Shown here in pieces: positions 8,804 through 17,690 of a stretch of 64,000 nt of DNA. The stretch's first letter is position 1. The number at the start of each line of letters is the position of its first letter. Location of the stretch: NCBI RefSeq assembly GCF_014138285.1, contig NZ_JACGXN010000001.1, positions 1,353,314 to 1,417,313 of the forward strand, read 5' to 3'. The notes beneath the pieces are model-generated. The model was not told the DNA's origin and did no database searches. It was given only the letters and a program-made list of their open reading frames with translations. This DNA comes from Phyllobacterium myrsinacearum (GTDB lineage: Bacteria; Pseudomonadota; Alphaproteobacteria; Rhizobiales; Rhizobiaceae). The translations under genes were made by a program, and so were the position numbers.

Positions 8804-10114
8804 ATGGCTGATCTTTCATCGAATTTCCTCGGCATCAAGTCCCCCAACCCCTTCTGGCTGGCCTCCGCACCGCCGACCGACAAAGCTTACAATGTGGAGC
8901 GCGCCTTCAAGGCGGGCTGGGGCGGCGTGGTCTGGAAGACGTTGGGTGAGCAAGGCCCCCCTGTCGTCAACGTCAATGGTCCGCGCTACGGTGCGATCCA
9001 TGGCCCCGACCGGCGCCTGCTCGGCCTGAACAATATCGAACTCATCACCGACCGGCCGCTGGAAGTGAACCTGCGCGAAATGACCGAGGTAAAGAAGAAG
9101 TGGCCAGACCGGGCACTGATCGCCTCGATCATGGTGCCTTGCGAGGAGGAAGCCTGGAAAGCCATTCTTCCGCTGGTGGAAGCGACGGGCTCTGACGGAA
9201 TCGAGCTTAATTTCGGCTGTCCGCATGGCATGTCCGAGCGTGGCATGGGCGCTGCCGTCGGCCAGGTGCCGGAATATATCGAGATGGTGGTGCGCTGGTG
9301 CAAGCAGTACACACGCATGCCCGTCATCACCAAGCTGACACCGAATATCACGGATGTGCGCAAGCCTGCCCGTGCGGCGAAATCCGGTGGCACCGATGCC
9401 GTGTCGCTGATCAACACAATCAACTCCATCGTCTCGGTCGATCTCGACACCTTTGCGCCCAATCCCTCGATAGACGGGCGTGGTTCGCATGGCGGCTATT
9501 GCGGCCCGGCTGTCAAACCAATCGCACTGAATATGGTGGCGGAAATCGCCCGCGACCCCGAGACTCATGGCCTGCCGATATCAGGCATTGGCGGCATCAC
9601 CACATGGCGCGATGCGGCGGAGTTCATCGCCCTTGGTTGCGGCAACGTGCAGGTTTGCACCGCGGCCATGACCTATGGCTTCAAGGTCGTGCAGGAGATG
9701 ATTGACGGTCTCTCCGACTGGATGGACTCACGCGGGTTCAGCTCCATCGAAGACTTCCGCGGCATGGCCGTGCCGAATGTCTCCGACTGGCAATATCTCA
9801 ATCTCAACTACATCACCAAGGCGCAGATCGATCAGGACCTCTGCATCAAATGCGGCCGCTGCTACATCGCCTGCGAGGACACGTCGCATCAGGCCATCAC
9901 GGCAATGGTCGATGGCGCTAGACATTTCGAGGTGATCGACGAGGAATGCGTGGGCTGCAATCTCTGCGTCAACGTCTGCCCCGTCGACAATTGCATCACG
10001 ATGGTCCCGATGACCTCAGGCGTTGACCCGCGCACCAAGATGCCGATCAAGCCGGATTATGCCAACTGGACAACCCACCCGAACAATCCGATGGCCAAGG
10101 TGGCCGCCGAGTAA
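8804..10114 (+). CDS. preA: NAD-dependent dihydropyrimidine dehydrogenase subunit PreA
   Basis: 436 residues. An FMN-binding TIM barrel related to dihydroorotate dehydrogenase fills the first 330 or so residues (LNFGCPHG, TKLTPNITD, SGIGGITTWRDAAEF). Two [4Fe-4S] ferredoxin motifs follow: CIKCGRCYIAC near residue 346 and CVGCNLCVNVCP near 382. PreA carries the pyrimidine-reducing site and works with PreT, from which it is separated by only 11 bp with AAGGA ahead of the ATG. A strong terminator follows at 10121, ending the operon. Confidence 0.95.
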   Translation: MADLSSNFLGIKSPNPFWLASAPPTDKAYNVERAFKAGWGGVVWKTLGEQGPPVVNVNGPRYGAIHGPDRRLLGLNNIELITDRPLEVNLREMTEVKKKWPDRALIASIMVPCEEEAWKAILPLVEATGSDGIELNFGCPHGMSERGMGAAVGQVPEYIEMVVRWCKQYTRMPVITKLTPNITDVRKPARAAKSGGTDAVSLINTINSIVSVDLDTFAPNPSIDGRGSHGGYCGPAVKPIALNMVAEIARDPETHGLPISGIGGITTWRDAAEFIALGCGNVQVCTAAMTYGFKVVQEMIDGLSDWMDSRGFSSIEDFRGMAVPNVSDWQYLNLNYITKAQIDQDLCIKCGRCYIACEDTSHQAITAMVDGARHFEVIDEECVGCNLCVNVCPVDNCITMVPMTSGVDPRTKMPIKPDYANWTTHPNNPMAKVAAE

Positions 10115-10120
10115 CATTCA

Positions 10121-10148
10121 AACCCGCCCTTCGAGGCGGGTTTTTCTT
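10121..10148 (+). terminator. Rho-independent terminator of preT-preA
   Basis: The 8-bp stem AACCCGCC/GGCGGGTT with a short CTTCGA loop is followed by TTTTTCTTT. It begins 7 bp after the preA stop. Confidence 0.92.
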
Positions 10149-10174
10149 TGCACGTAGGAGATTGCTGCATGGGC

Positions 10175-10304
10175 ATTGTGCGTGGTTCGACAAGCTCACC
10201 ATGAGGGAGACGGGTGGGCTGCAAACCTAATGATCCGCATCGCAGAACCTCACGCCCTGCAATCCTCGTTCTCCCTCATGGTGAGCTTGTCGAACCACGC
10301 ACAA
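10175..10304. repeat. Palindromic intergenic repeat, copy 2 of 4
   Basis: Perfect 36-bp inverted arms, opening ATTGTGCGTGGTTCGACAAG at each outer end, enclose about 58 bp. This is the most intact copy. The inner sequence begins GGGTGGGCTGCAAA, as in copy 4. It sits between the convergent 3' ends of preA and the acetoacetate decarboxylase gene. Confidence 0.9.
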
Positions 10305-10322
10305 TAATCCTGCAACGGACCA

Positions 10323-11060
10323 TTATCCCTTCATGTAATCGTGAACCACTTCCCCAAGTCCAAGCGTCAGATCGGCAATGAAGTGCGTGCCTGACAAAAC
10401 CTCCAGCACCGGCAGACCAGCAACATTGGCCATCACATGGGCATGCAATTCCAAAGCAGCAGGCGCGGTCCAGGCGCCCTTCAAATCGATGTCCTGCAGG
10501 TGATATTCGACCAGTTCGCAGATACGCGCCGTGCCGTCCACATGCGGAATGATCTTGATGAGATAATTCGGCAGCAGCATCGATTTCAGAACGGCGGCAT
10601 GATCGGCCGGCTTGTGCTTGTAACCCATTGTGCCGGTGGCGCAGAGCACACTGCCGTAATGCAATGTTCCAAGAATGGTTTCACCCTCATGGGTGATTTT
10701 TGGCCGGGCGAGTTTCTTGGGAAAACCCCAGATCTCGCGCCCGCCGGCAATCGGTGCATCGTCGTCGAGATACATGGAATGGACGTAGACGCCGTCCTTG
10801 CCATTGAAGCGGACAGGGATGACCTGACCGGATTCCGTGTAGTCGCCAAAGCCCGTGGAGTCAGGCATGCGGATGAACTCGAACTTGACGACAGGCTCGA
10901 TGATCTCCAGCGGCTCGGGCACCACCGCCCGCAGCGCTTCCGGATCAGTGCGATAGGTGATGACGATAAATTCGCGGTTGATGAAACGGTAGGGGCCTGG
11001 CGGATAGGACGGGCTGGCGAGCGGCATGGCATAGGCGGAACGAACATCGGATATTTTCAC
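10323..11060 (-). CDS. adc: Acetoacetate decarboxylase-family protein
   Basis: 245 residues, the usual length for acetoacetate decarboxylase. The active-site segment [15 protein letters not shown] places tandem lysines at 115 and 116, the same positions as the Schiff-base lysine and its neighbour in the clostridial enzyme. The N-terminal [15 protein letters not shown] and the [17 protein letters not shown] tail also fit. The classical reaction converts acetoacetate to acetone and CO2. Here the gene lies in a pyrimidine catabolism island, directly downstream of a RutR-like regulator on the same strand, so a related beta-oxo acid such as malonate semialdehyde is a plausible alternative substrate (inference). 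Confidence 0.9.
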   Translation of the reverse strand: MKISDVRSAYAMPLASPSYPPGPYRFINREFIVITYRTDPEALRAVVPEPLEIIEPVVKFEFIRMPDSTGFGDYTESGQVIPVRFNGKDGVYVHSMYLDDDAPIAGGREIWGFPKKLARPKITHEGETILGTLHYGSVLCATGTMGYKHKPADHAAVLKSMLLPNYLIKIIPHVDGTARICELVEYHLQDIDLKGAWTAPAALELHAHVMANVAGLPVLEVLSGTHFIADLTLGLGEVVHDYMKG

Positions 11061-11187
11061 GGGATTATCTCCGGATGTCAGGGGGAACTGAGCTGTACTT
11101 CACTCAGACACTGCAACCAATATTGCAGCGCAGCGGGACAATAGTGCAACGCACAATCCCTGTCTGTCAATTTCACGTGAGGTGATG

Positions 11188-11214
11188 TTTTGCATCAGCA
11201 CCGTGCGTGCAAAA
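11188..11214. promoter_or_regulatory. Inverted repeat between rutR-like gene and adc
   Basis: TTTTGCA at 11188-11194 and TGCAAAA at 11208-11214 form a perfect 7-bp inverted repeat around 13 bp. It lies 13 bp past the end of the regulator gene and about 130 bp upstream of adc. It could be an operator for adc or a weak stem-loop; neither is proven. Confidence 0.35.
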
Positions 11215-11226
11215 ATACCAACTTTC

Positions 11227-11880
11227 TCACCCGCGCGGGCGGATGCCATTGAGAATAATACTCAGCACCGCCTGCGCTGTCTGCTCGCGAAAACCTGGGC
11301 GGCCAACCTGATTGCCCATGATCGCGCGAACCTGCACATCGAAATCCGCATAGTGCTGCGTGGTCGCCCAGATCATGAAAATCAAATGATAGGGATCGAC
11401 CGGCGCAAGCTTGCCCTCGCCCACCCAGCGGCGGATGACTGCCGCCTTGTCATCCACCAGCGGTTTCAGATGTTTGCTCAGGAACTCGCTGATGGCAGGG
11501 GCGCCGTGCAGAACCTCGTTTGCAAACAGACGTGAGGCCTCTGGATGGCTCTCCGACATGCGGATTTTCAGGGTAATGTATTTGCGCAGCTGCTCGATCG
11601 GATCGCCTTCGGGATCGATCTCGGCGAGCGGCGCCAGCCACTCCTCCAATGTCTCCTCCAGCAGTGTCACATAGATATTCTGCTTGCGCGGAAAATAGTA
11701 GAGCAGGTTCGGCTTGGACATGCCCGCCTTGTCGGCGATCTGGTCGATGGTTGTGCCACGAAAACCATAGGTGGAGAAAACATCGAGCGCGGCATCGAGA
11801 ATGAGACGCCGGTTGATTTCCTGAATCCGCGTTGTCTTCTCAGGCGTTTCACTCGTCTTCTTCTTTGTTGCCCTCGCCAT
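11227..11880 (-). CDS. rutR: TetR-family transcriptional regulator, RutR-like
   Basis: 217 residues, close to the 212 of E. coli RutR. The ATG at 11880 is chosen because AAAGGG lies 9 bases upstream; earlier in-frame ATGs overlap that site. The HTH region runs ALDVFSTYGFRGTTIDQIAD then KAGMSKPNLLYYFPRKQ, followed by ETLEEWLAPL and a RutR-type ligand domain. RutR binds uracil or thymine and releases TTGACCA-NN-TGGTCAA sites. A matching site lies in the divergent promoter (11983-11998), consistent with control of the aminotransferase operon and of itself. Confidence 0.85.
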   Translation of the reverse strand: MARATKKKTSETPEKTTRIQEINRRLILDAALDVFSTYGFRGTTIDQIADKAGMSKPNLLYYFPRKQNIYVTLLEETLEEWLAPLAEIDPEGDPIEQLRKYITLKIRMSESHPEASRLFANEVLHGAPAISEFLSKHLKPLVDDKAAVIRRWVGEGKLAPVDPYHLIFMIWATTQHYADFDVQVRAIMGNQVGRPGFREQTAQAVLSIILNGIRPRG

Positions 11881-11982
11881 GCCATTCATCCCTTTGTCAC
11901 GCAACGTTTCGTCGCATCCCGGAACCGCCCCTATTCCCCATAAAGCGCTTGACCGGCTTCCTATGCTCTTCTAGCCTGCATT

Positions 11983-11998
11983 TTGACCAACTAGTCAA
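11983..11998. promoter_or_regulatory. RutR-type operator
   Basis: TTGACCA-AC-TAGTCAA matches the E. coli RutR consensus TTGACCA-NN-TGGTCAA at 13 of the 14 specified bases. It lies between the divergent starts of the RutR-like gene (11880) and the aminotransferase gene (12079). Read on the minus strand, its TTGACT half plus a 17-base spacer and GCTAGA could be the regulator's own -35/-10, giving autoregulation by occlusion. Confidence 0.75.
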
Positions 11999-12078
11999 GT
12001 TTTTGATTGCACCACAGGTTCAATCATTCGGGAACACAAAACAAGCGGCAATGTCCGCAAACAGGAGGCGTACATCAC

Positions 12079-13410
12079 ATGTCGAAATCGGCATTGGGAT
12101 TGGGGACCAATAATCTCGAAGCGTTCTGGATGCCTTTTTCGGCAAACCGGCAGTTCAAGCAAAATCCCCGTCTTCTGGTCAGCGCCAAGGACATGCACTT
12201 CAATTCCGCCGACGGCCGCGAAATCCTGGACGGAACCGCTGGCCTCTGGTGCTGCAATGCGGGCCACTCGCGCCCGAAAATTGTCGAAGCCGTACAGAAA
12301 CAGGTTGCCGAACTCGATTACGCGCCCGCCTTCCAGATGGGCCACCCCAAAGTCTTCGAACTGGCGGCACGGCTCGTGGCCATGCTGCCCTCCCCTATCG
12401 ACCATGTTTTCTTCACCAATTCCGGTTCGGAATCGGTGGATACAGCACTCAAGATCGCCCTCGCCTATCATCGCGCCAAGGGCAATGGCACCAAGACCAA
12501 GCTGATCGGCCGCGAACGCGGCTATCATGGCGTCGGTTTCGGCGGCATTTCCGTCGGCGGTATTTCCGGCAACCGCAAGGCTTTCGGTAACGCGCTGGGC
12601 GGTGTCGATCACATCCGCCATACACATGATCCGGCGCGCAATGCCTTTACCCGGGGCGAGCCGGAATATGGTGCTGAATTTGCCGATGATCTGGAAAAGG
12701 TTATCGCGCTGCACGATGCCTCAAACATTGCCGCTGTCATCGTCGAGCCCGTTGCCGGATCAACCGGAGTCCTTATTCCGCCGAAAGGCTATCTGAAGCG
12801 GCTGCGCGAAATCTGCACCAAGAACGACATCCTGCTGATCTTCGATGAAGTCATCACCGGTTTCGGGCGTCTCGGCACACCCTTTGCCGTCGACTATTTC
12901 GGTGTGGTTCCCGATCTCATCACCACGGCCAAAGGCATCACAAGCGGTGTGATCCCGATGGGCGCGGTGTTTGCAACCAAGCAAATCTACGAAGCCTTCA
13001 TGAACGGTCCGGAAAATACAATCGAGCTCTTTCATGGCTACACTTATTCGGGCCATCCTATTGCCTGCGCCGCGGCGCTGGCAACGCTCGATACCTATGA
13101 GGACGAAGGCCTGCTTACCCGCGCGGCGGAACTCTCCGATTACTGGGCCGATGCATTGCATGCCCTGAAGGGCCTGCCGCATGTCATCGACATCCGCAAC
13201 CTCGGCCTCATCGGTGCCATCGAGCTGGAACCCATACCAGGCGCGCCGACCAAACGCGCCTTCCAGGCGTTCCTTGATGCCTATGAAAAGGGCGTCCTTA
13301 TCCGCACCACCGGCGATATCATTGCGTTGTCGCCACCCCTGATCATCACCAAGGGCCAGATCGAACATCTGTTCGATACACTGGCCGACGTGCTCAAGAA
13401 TCTCGCATAA
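12079..13410 (+). CDS. Omega-amino acid aminotransferase (beta-alanine:pyruvate transaminase type)
   Basis: 443 residues from the ATG at 12079, which has AGGAGG upstream. It is a class III PLP aminotransferase: the PLP lysine is near residue 285 in TAKGITSG, FDEVITGFGRLG precedes it, and FFTNSGSESVDTALKIA marks the cofactor phosphate region. HGYTYSGHPIACAAALAT is typical of omega-amino acid:pyruvate aminotransferases. In this cluster it would convert beta-alanine (or 3-aminoisobutyrate from thymine) plus pyruvate into malonate semialdehyde plus alanine. It is the first gene of the operon behind the RutR-type operator. Confidence 0.88.
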   Translation: MSKSALGLGTNNLEAFWMPFSANRQFKQNPRLLVSAKDMHFNSADGREILDGTAGLWCCNAGHSRPKIVEAVQKQVAELDYAPAFQMGHPKVFELAARLVAMLPSPIDHVFFTNSGSESVDTALKIALAYHRAKGNGTKTKLIGRERGYHGVGFGGISVGGISGNRKAFGNALGGVDHIRHTHDPARNAFTRGEPEYGAEFADDLEKVIALHDASNIAAVIVEPVAGSTGVLIPPKGYLKRLREICTKNDILLIFDEVITGFGRLGTPFAVDYFGVVPDLITTAKGITSGVIPMGAVFATKQIYEAFMNGPENTIELFHGYTYSGHPIACAAALATLDTYEDEGLLTRAAELSDYWADALHALKGLPHVIDIRNLGLIGAIELEPIPGAPTKRAFQAFLDAYEKGVLIRTTGDIIALSPPLIITKGQIEHLFDTLADVLKNLA

Positions 13411-13422
13411 GGATTACGTCAC

Positions 13423-14670
13423 ATGGCGCTCACTGGAAATCTCAGGATCAACGGCGACCGTCTCTGGGACAGCCTCATGGATATGGCAAAGATCGGTCCG
13501 GGCCTGCGCGGCGGCAACAACCGCCAGACCCTGACCGATGAAGACGCAGAAGGACGGCGTCTTTTCCAGAGCTGGTGCGAGAAGGCGGGGCTGACCATGG
13601 GCGTTGATACCATGGGCAACATGTTCTTCCGCCGCGAAGGCACGGACCCGGATGCGCTGCCGGTTTATGTCGGCAGCCATCTCGATACCCAACCGACCGG
13701 CGGCAAATATGACGGCGTGCTCGGCGTGCTCGGCGGCCTGGAGCTCATCCGTACGCTCAACGACCTCAATATCAAGACGAAGCATCCGATTGTCGTAGTC
13801 AACTGGACCAATGAGGAAGGCACGCGCTTTGCCCCCGCCATGCTGGCATCGGGTGTGTTTGCCGGAATCCACACTCAGGACTGGGCCTATGGGCGTGAAG
13901 ACGCCAAGGGCAAGACCTTCGGCGACGAGCTGGAGCGCATCGGCTGGAAAGGCGATGAAGAGGTTGGTACGCGCAAGATGCACGCCCTGTTCGAACTGCA
14001 TATCGAGCAGGGTCCGATCCTCGAAATCGAAGGCAAGGATATCGGCGTTGTTACCCACGGGCAGGGCCTGTGGTGGCTGCAGGTCACGCTGACCGGCAAG
14101 GACAGCCATACGGGCTCGACACCGATGCCCATGCGCCGGAATGCCGGGCTTGGCATGGCCCGCATCACCGAACTCGTACACTCCATCGCCATGGCCCATC
14201 AGCCAAGCGCGGTCGGCGCCATCGGCCACTGCGATGTCTATCCGAACTCGCGCAATGTCATTCCGGGCAAGGTGGTTTTCACCGTCGATTTCCGTTCACC
14301 CAATCTCGATACGTTGAATGCAATGAAGGACGAGCTTGAGGAAAAGGCCCCGCTCATCGCCAAGGAGCTTGGACTGGGAATTGAGATCGAGGAAGCGGGG
14401 CATTTCGATCCGGTGACCTTCGACGCTGGCTGCGTGACCGCCGTGCGCAACGCAGCCGAGCGGCTGGGCTACAGCCATCGGAACATCATTTCCGGTGCCG
14501 GACACGATGCCTGCTGGGTCAACCGGGTTGCGCCCACCGCCATGGTCATGTGCCCCTGCGTGGATGGGCTCAGCCACAACGAAGACGAAGACATTTCCAA
14601 GGAATGGGCGGCCGCTGGTGCGGACGTTCTTCTGCATGCTGTTCTGGAGACCGCTGAAATCCAGACCTGA
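13423..14670 (+). CDS. N-carbamoyl-beta-alanine amidase (beta-ureidopropionase), Zn-dependent M20 type
   Basis: 415 residues. Metal ligands of the M20/amidase family are visible: H86 in VGSHLDTQ, D97 in GGKYDGVLG, and the EE pair at 131-132 in NWTNEEGTRF. Later come FELHIEQGPILE and SGAGHDACW. The family splits N-carbamoyl amino acids into ammonia, CO2 and an amino acid. Between an aminotransferase (13-bp gap) and dihydropyrimidinase, the third step of reductive pyrimidine catabolism is the clear expectation. Allantoate amidohydrolase is the main alternative by homology, but no purine genes are nearby. Confidence 0.9.
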   Translation: MALTGNLRINGDRLWDSLMDMAKIGPGLRGGNNRQTLTDEDAEGRRLFQSWCEKAGLTMGVDTMGNMFFRREGTDPDALPVYVGSHLDTQPTGGKYDGVLGVLGGLELIRTLNDLNIKTKHPIVVVNWTNEEGTRFAPAMLASGVFAGIHTQDWAYGREDAKGKTFGDELERIGWKGDEEVGTRKMHALFELHIEQGPILEIEGKDIGVVTHGQGLWWLQVTLTGKDSHTGSTPMPMRRNAGLGMARITELVHSIAMAHQPSAVGAIGHCDVYPNSRNVIPGKVVFTVDFRSPNLDTLNAMKDELEEKAPLIAKELGLGIEIEEAGHFDPVTFDAGCVTAVRNAAERLGYSHRNIISGAGHDACWVNRVAPTAMVMCPCVDGLSHNEDEDISKEWAAAGADVLLHAVLETAEIQT

Positions 14671-14733
14671 CGGGATAATCATTTCCATACAGAGCAGCAT
14701 GTTCGGCAAAAGACCAAAAAGGGGAACGGACAC

Positions 14734-16188
14734 ATGGCTACGAAAGCGATCAAAGGCGGGACCATTATTGCCGCCGACCGCACCTACAAGGCGGATGTGC
14801 TGATCGAGGGCGGCATCATCGCCCAGATCGGCACTGATCTTTCCGGCGATGAAATTATCGATGCGACGGGCTGCTATCTGATGCCGGGCGGCATTGATCC
14901 GCACACACATCTCGAAATGCCTTTCATGGGCACGCACTCGTCCGATGATTTCGACACCGGGACAGCTGCCGCATTGGCTGGCGGCACAACCATGGTTGTC
15001 GATTTCGTCCTGCCCGGCTCCGATGGCCTGCTGGCAGCCCTGCAGGACTGGTTCCAGAAGGCGGGCAAGGCACGCACGGACTATTCGTTCCACATGGCCA
15101 TCACAGGCTGGAACAAGCAGATTTTTGATGAAATGCCTGAAGTGGTCGCGCGTGGCATCAACACGTTCAAGCACTTCATGGCCTATAAGGGCGCGCTGAT
15201 GGTGGACGATGACGAGATGTTCGCCTCGTTCATGCGATGCGCCGAGATCGGCGCCATGCCGCTGGTCCATGCGGAAAACGGCGACGTGGTTGCCCACCTT
15301 CAGCAGAAACTCCTGGCGGAAGGTAATAACGGACCGGAAGCGCATGGTTATTCCCGTCCCCCGGAACTGGAAGGGGAAGCTGCCAACCGCGCCATCATGA
15401 TCGCCGATCAGGCCGGTGTGCCGCTCTACATCGTACACGTCTCTTGCGAACAGGCACATGAAGCCATCCGCCGCGCCCGCCAGAAGGGTATGCGCGTCTA
15501 CGGCGAACCGCTGGTGCAGCATCTGACGCTTGATGAGGGCGAGTACAAGAACAAGGATTGGGACTATGCCGCCCGCCGCGTAATGTCACCGCCCTTCCGC
15601 GACAAGAGCCATCAGGACGGCCTGTGGGCGGGCCTTGCCTCCGGAAGCCTGCAGGTGGTGGCGACAGACCACTGCGCCTTTACCACTGAGCAGAAGCGCT
15701 TCGGTGTCGGCGATTTCACCAAAATTCCCAATGGCACGGGCGGCCTTGAAGATCGCATGCCGGTTCTCTGGACCAAGGGGGTTCGTACGGGACGGCTGAC
15801 ACCCAATGAATTTGTCGCCGTGACCTCCACCAATATCGCCCGCATCCTCAATATTTATCCGCGCAAGGGCGCAATCCTGCAGGGCTCCGATGCGGATATC
15901 GTCATCTGGGACCCGGAGGCTACGAAGACCATTTCCGCCAAGACGCAGAAATCCGCCATCGACTACAACGTGTTTGAAGGCATCGAAGTTACGGGCCTGC
16001 CCCGTATCACCCTGTCACGTGGTCAGATCGCCTTCAAGGACGGCGAGGTATTGGCACCGACCGGCAGCGGCCGCTTTGTCGAACGGGAAGCCAATGCCCC
16101 GGCCAATCGCGCACTTTCCACGTGGAAGGAACTCACGGCACCGCGTAAGGTGGAGCGCGATCCGAAAAACATACCGGCGGGTGTCTGA
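14734..16188 (+). CDS. hydA: Dihydropyrimidinase (D-hydantoinase)
   Basis: 484 residues, standard for the family. Zinc ligands are H57 and H59 in IDPHTHLEMP, the carboxylated lysine K152 in FKHFMAYKGAL, the histidine of VHVSCEQAHEA, and the aspartate near 312 in VVATDHCAF. It opens 5,6-dihydrouracil or dihydrothymine to N-carbamoyl-beta-alanine or its methyl analogue, acting between PreTA and the amidase encoded just upstream. A good site (AAGGGGAACG) precedes the ATG. The stop overlaps the start of the ABC ATPase gene by one base (TGATG). Confidence 0.95.
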   Translation: MATKAIKGGTIIAADRTYKADVLIEGGIIAQIGTDLSGDEIIDATGCYLMPGGIDPHTHLEMPFMGTHSSDDFDTGTAAALAGGTTMVVDFVLPGSDGLLAALQDWFQKAGKARTDYSFHMAITGWNKQIFDEMPEVVARGINTFKHFMAYKGALMVDDDEMFASFMRCAEIGAMPLVHAENGDVVAHLQQKLLAEGNNGPEAHGYSRPPELEGEAANRAIMIADQAGVPLYIVHVSCEQAHEAIRRARQKGMRVYGEPLVQHLTLDEGEYKNKDWDYAARRVMSPPFRDKSHQDGLWAGLASGSLQVVATDHCAFTTEQKRFGVGDFTKIPNGTGGLEDRMPVLWTKGVRTGRLTPNEFVAVTSTNIARILNIYPRKGAILQGSDADIVIWDPEATKTISAKTQKSAIDYNVFEGIEVTGLPRITLSRGQIAFKDGEVLAPTGSGRFVEREANAPANRALSTWKELTAPRKVERDPKNIPAGV

Positions 16189-17021
16189 TGACAGTCGTCG
16201 CGCTTAGACCCAAGGCCCAGTCAATGCCAAACGCGACGCCAACAAATGTCATCGACGTCAAGGACCTGTCTCTGGTCTTCCAGACCAATGATGGTCCGGT
16301 CAATGCCCTGTCGAACATCAATCTTGCGGTCAATAGCGGCGAGTTCGTTTCCTTCATCGGCCCATCCGGTTGCGGCAAGACCACACTCTTGCGTGTGATT
16401 GCCGATCTGGAGCAGCCGACATCAGGAACTATTTCCGTCAATGGCCTGACACCGTCCGAAGCCCGGCAGAAACGAGCCTATGGTTATGTCTTCCAAGCCG
16501 CGGCGCTTTATCCTTGGCGCACCATCGGCGGCAATATTTCCCTGCCGCTGGAAGTGATGGGCATGCCGAAAGCCGAACGGGCAAGCCGCATTACCAAGAA
16601 CCTGGAACTGGTCAACCTTTCGGGCTTCGAAAAGAAATTTCCGTGGCAACTGTCGGGCGGCATGCAGCAGCGCGCCTCCATCGCGCGGGCGTTGTCCTTC
16701 GATCCTGAGATGCTGCTGATGGACGAACCGTTCGGCGCTCTGGATGAGATCGTCCGTGATCATCTCAACGAGCAATTGCTGAAACTGTGGGCCAAGACAC
16801 AAAAGACTGTCATCTTCGTTACCCACTCCATTCCGGAAGCGGTGTTTCTCTCGACGAAGATTGTGGTGATGAGCCCGCGTCCGGGCCGCATCCACGAAAT
16901 CATCGATTGCAATCTCGGTGCCGAACGCACGCTTGATATTCGCGAAACACCGGAGTTTCTCGAAATCGCACACCGCGTGCGCGAGGGCCTGCGCCATGGC
17001 CATTCCTATGATGGAGAATGA
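16188..17021 (+). CDS. ABC transporter ATP-binding protein, NitT/TauT class (pyrimidine uptake candidate)
   Basis: 277 residues. Walker A is GPSGCGKTT, the signature is LSGGMQQRASIARAL, Walker B is LLMDEPFGALDE and the switch histidine is in VTHSIPEAVFLS. The class energises import of nitrate, taurine, thiamine precursors and related small solutes. Its start overlaps the dihydropyrimidinase stop by one base, tying transport to pyrimidine breakdown. The two permease genes that should complete it lie 0.67 kb downstream, beyond a repeat element and a GNAT gene. A later in-frame ATG at 16224 is possible. Confidence 0.9.
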   Translation: MTVVALRPKAQSMPNATPTNVIDVKDLSLVFQTNDGPVNALSNINLAVNSGEFVSFIGPSGCGKTTLLRVIADLEQPTSGTISVNGLTPSEARQKRAYGYVFQAAALYPWRTIGGNISLPLEVMGMPKAERASRITKNLELVNLSGFEKKFPWQLSGGMQQRASIARALSFDPEMLLMDEPFGALDEIVRDHLNEQLLKLWAKTQKTVIFVTHSIPEAVFLSTKIVVMSPRPGRIHEIIDCNLGAERTLDIRETPEFLEIAHRVREGLRHGHSYDGE

Positions 17022-17042
17022 TATTTCTCACTGGCATTACCA

Positions 17043-17170
17043 GAGTGCGTGGTTCGACAAGCTCACCATGAGGACTTTTGGTGGCTGCCTAACAGTCGCC
17101 CAAGTCATGAACGCGCATTTTCCGCAATCAATCCAACTCCCTCATGGTGAGCTTGTCGAACCACGCACTC
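17043..17170. repeat. Palindromic intergenic repeat, copy 3 of 4
   Basis: The arms open GAGTGCGTGGTTCGACAAGC at each outer end and run for about 30 bp, with about 65 bp between. The inner part (GGTGGCTGCC) is a diverged form of that in copies 2 and 4. It begins 22 bp after the ABC ATPase stop and separates that gene from the GNAT and permease genes, so it lies inside what should be a single transport operon. Confidence 0.88.
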
Positions 17171-17234
17171 TCGTTATGCAAGGAACTGACCGATATTTAT
17201 CTCTGGCATCGCAGAACCTGTGGCGAGGTAAACG

Positions 17235-17690
17235 ATGACGATCCGACCCGCCAGATTGCGTGACATGTCCGACTGTGCAGCAATCGTGAATACCTGGATC
17301 GACGCGACTGAATGGATGCCCCGTGTCCATCCGGCAGACGAGGTCACCGACTATTACAGCGACACGGTTTTCAGCAAATACGAAGTGTTTGTTGCCGATG
17401 TCGAGGATACAATTGCCGGTATGGTGGCGCTTGCACCGGACAATATGGTCAATGCGCTATACGTGCGTCAGGACCAGCGCGGAAAGGGCATTGGGAAGGC
17501 GTTACTGGATCATGCCAAGCAACATGCCACCGGACCGATAGAGCTTTGGACTTTTGTGGCCAACACCGGGGCTCAAGCCTTTTATTTGCGCGAAGGTTTC
17601 CACGAGATGCACCGTACCAATGGCGACAATGAGGAGCGTTTGCCGGATATTCTTTACCGATGGCAGCCTGAAGCGGGAATGCATTCATGA
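17235..17690 (+). CDS. GNAT-family N-acetyltransferase
   Basis: 151 residues. The N-terminus TIRPARLRDMSDCAAIVNTW and the acetyl-CoA-binding block LYVRQDQRGKGIGKALLDHA (the R-x-x-G-x-G/A motif) are typical of GNAT enzymes, as is the late NTGAQAFYLREGF. The acceptor is unknown. The gene is preceded by repeat copy 3 and its stop overlaps the next permease start (ATGA), so it is now translationally coupled to the transporter. It has no obvious part in pyrimidine uptake. Confidence 0.85.
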   Translation: MTIRPARLRDMSDCAAIVNTWIDATEWMPRVHPADEVTDYYSDTVFSKYEVFVADVEDTIAGMVALAPDNMVNALYVRQDQRGKGIGKALLDHAKQHATGPIELWTFVANTGAQAFYLREGFHEMHRTNGDNEERLPDILYRWQPEAGMHS

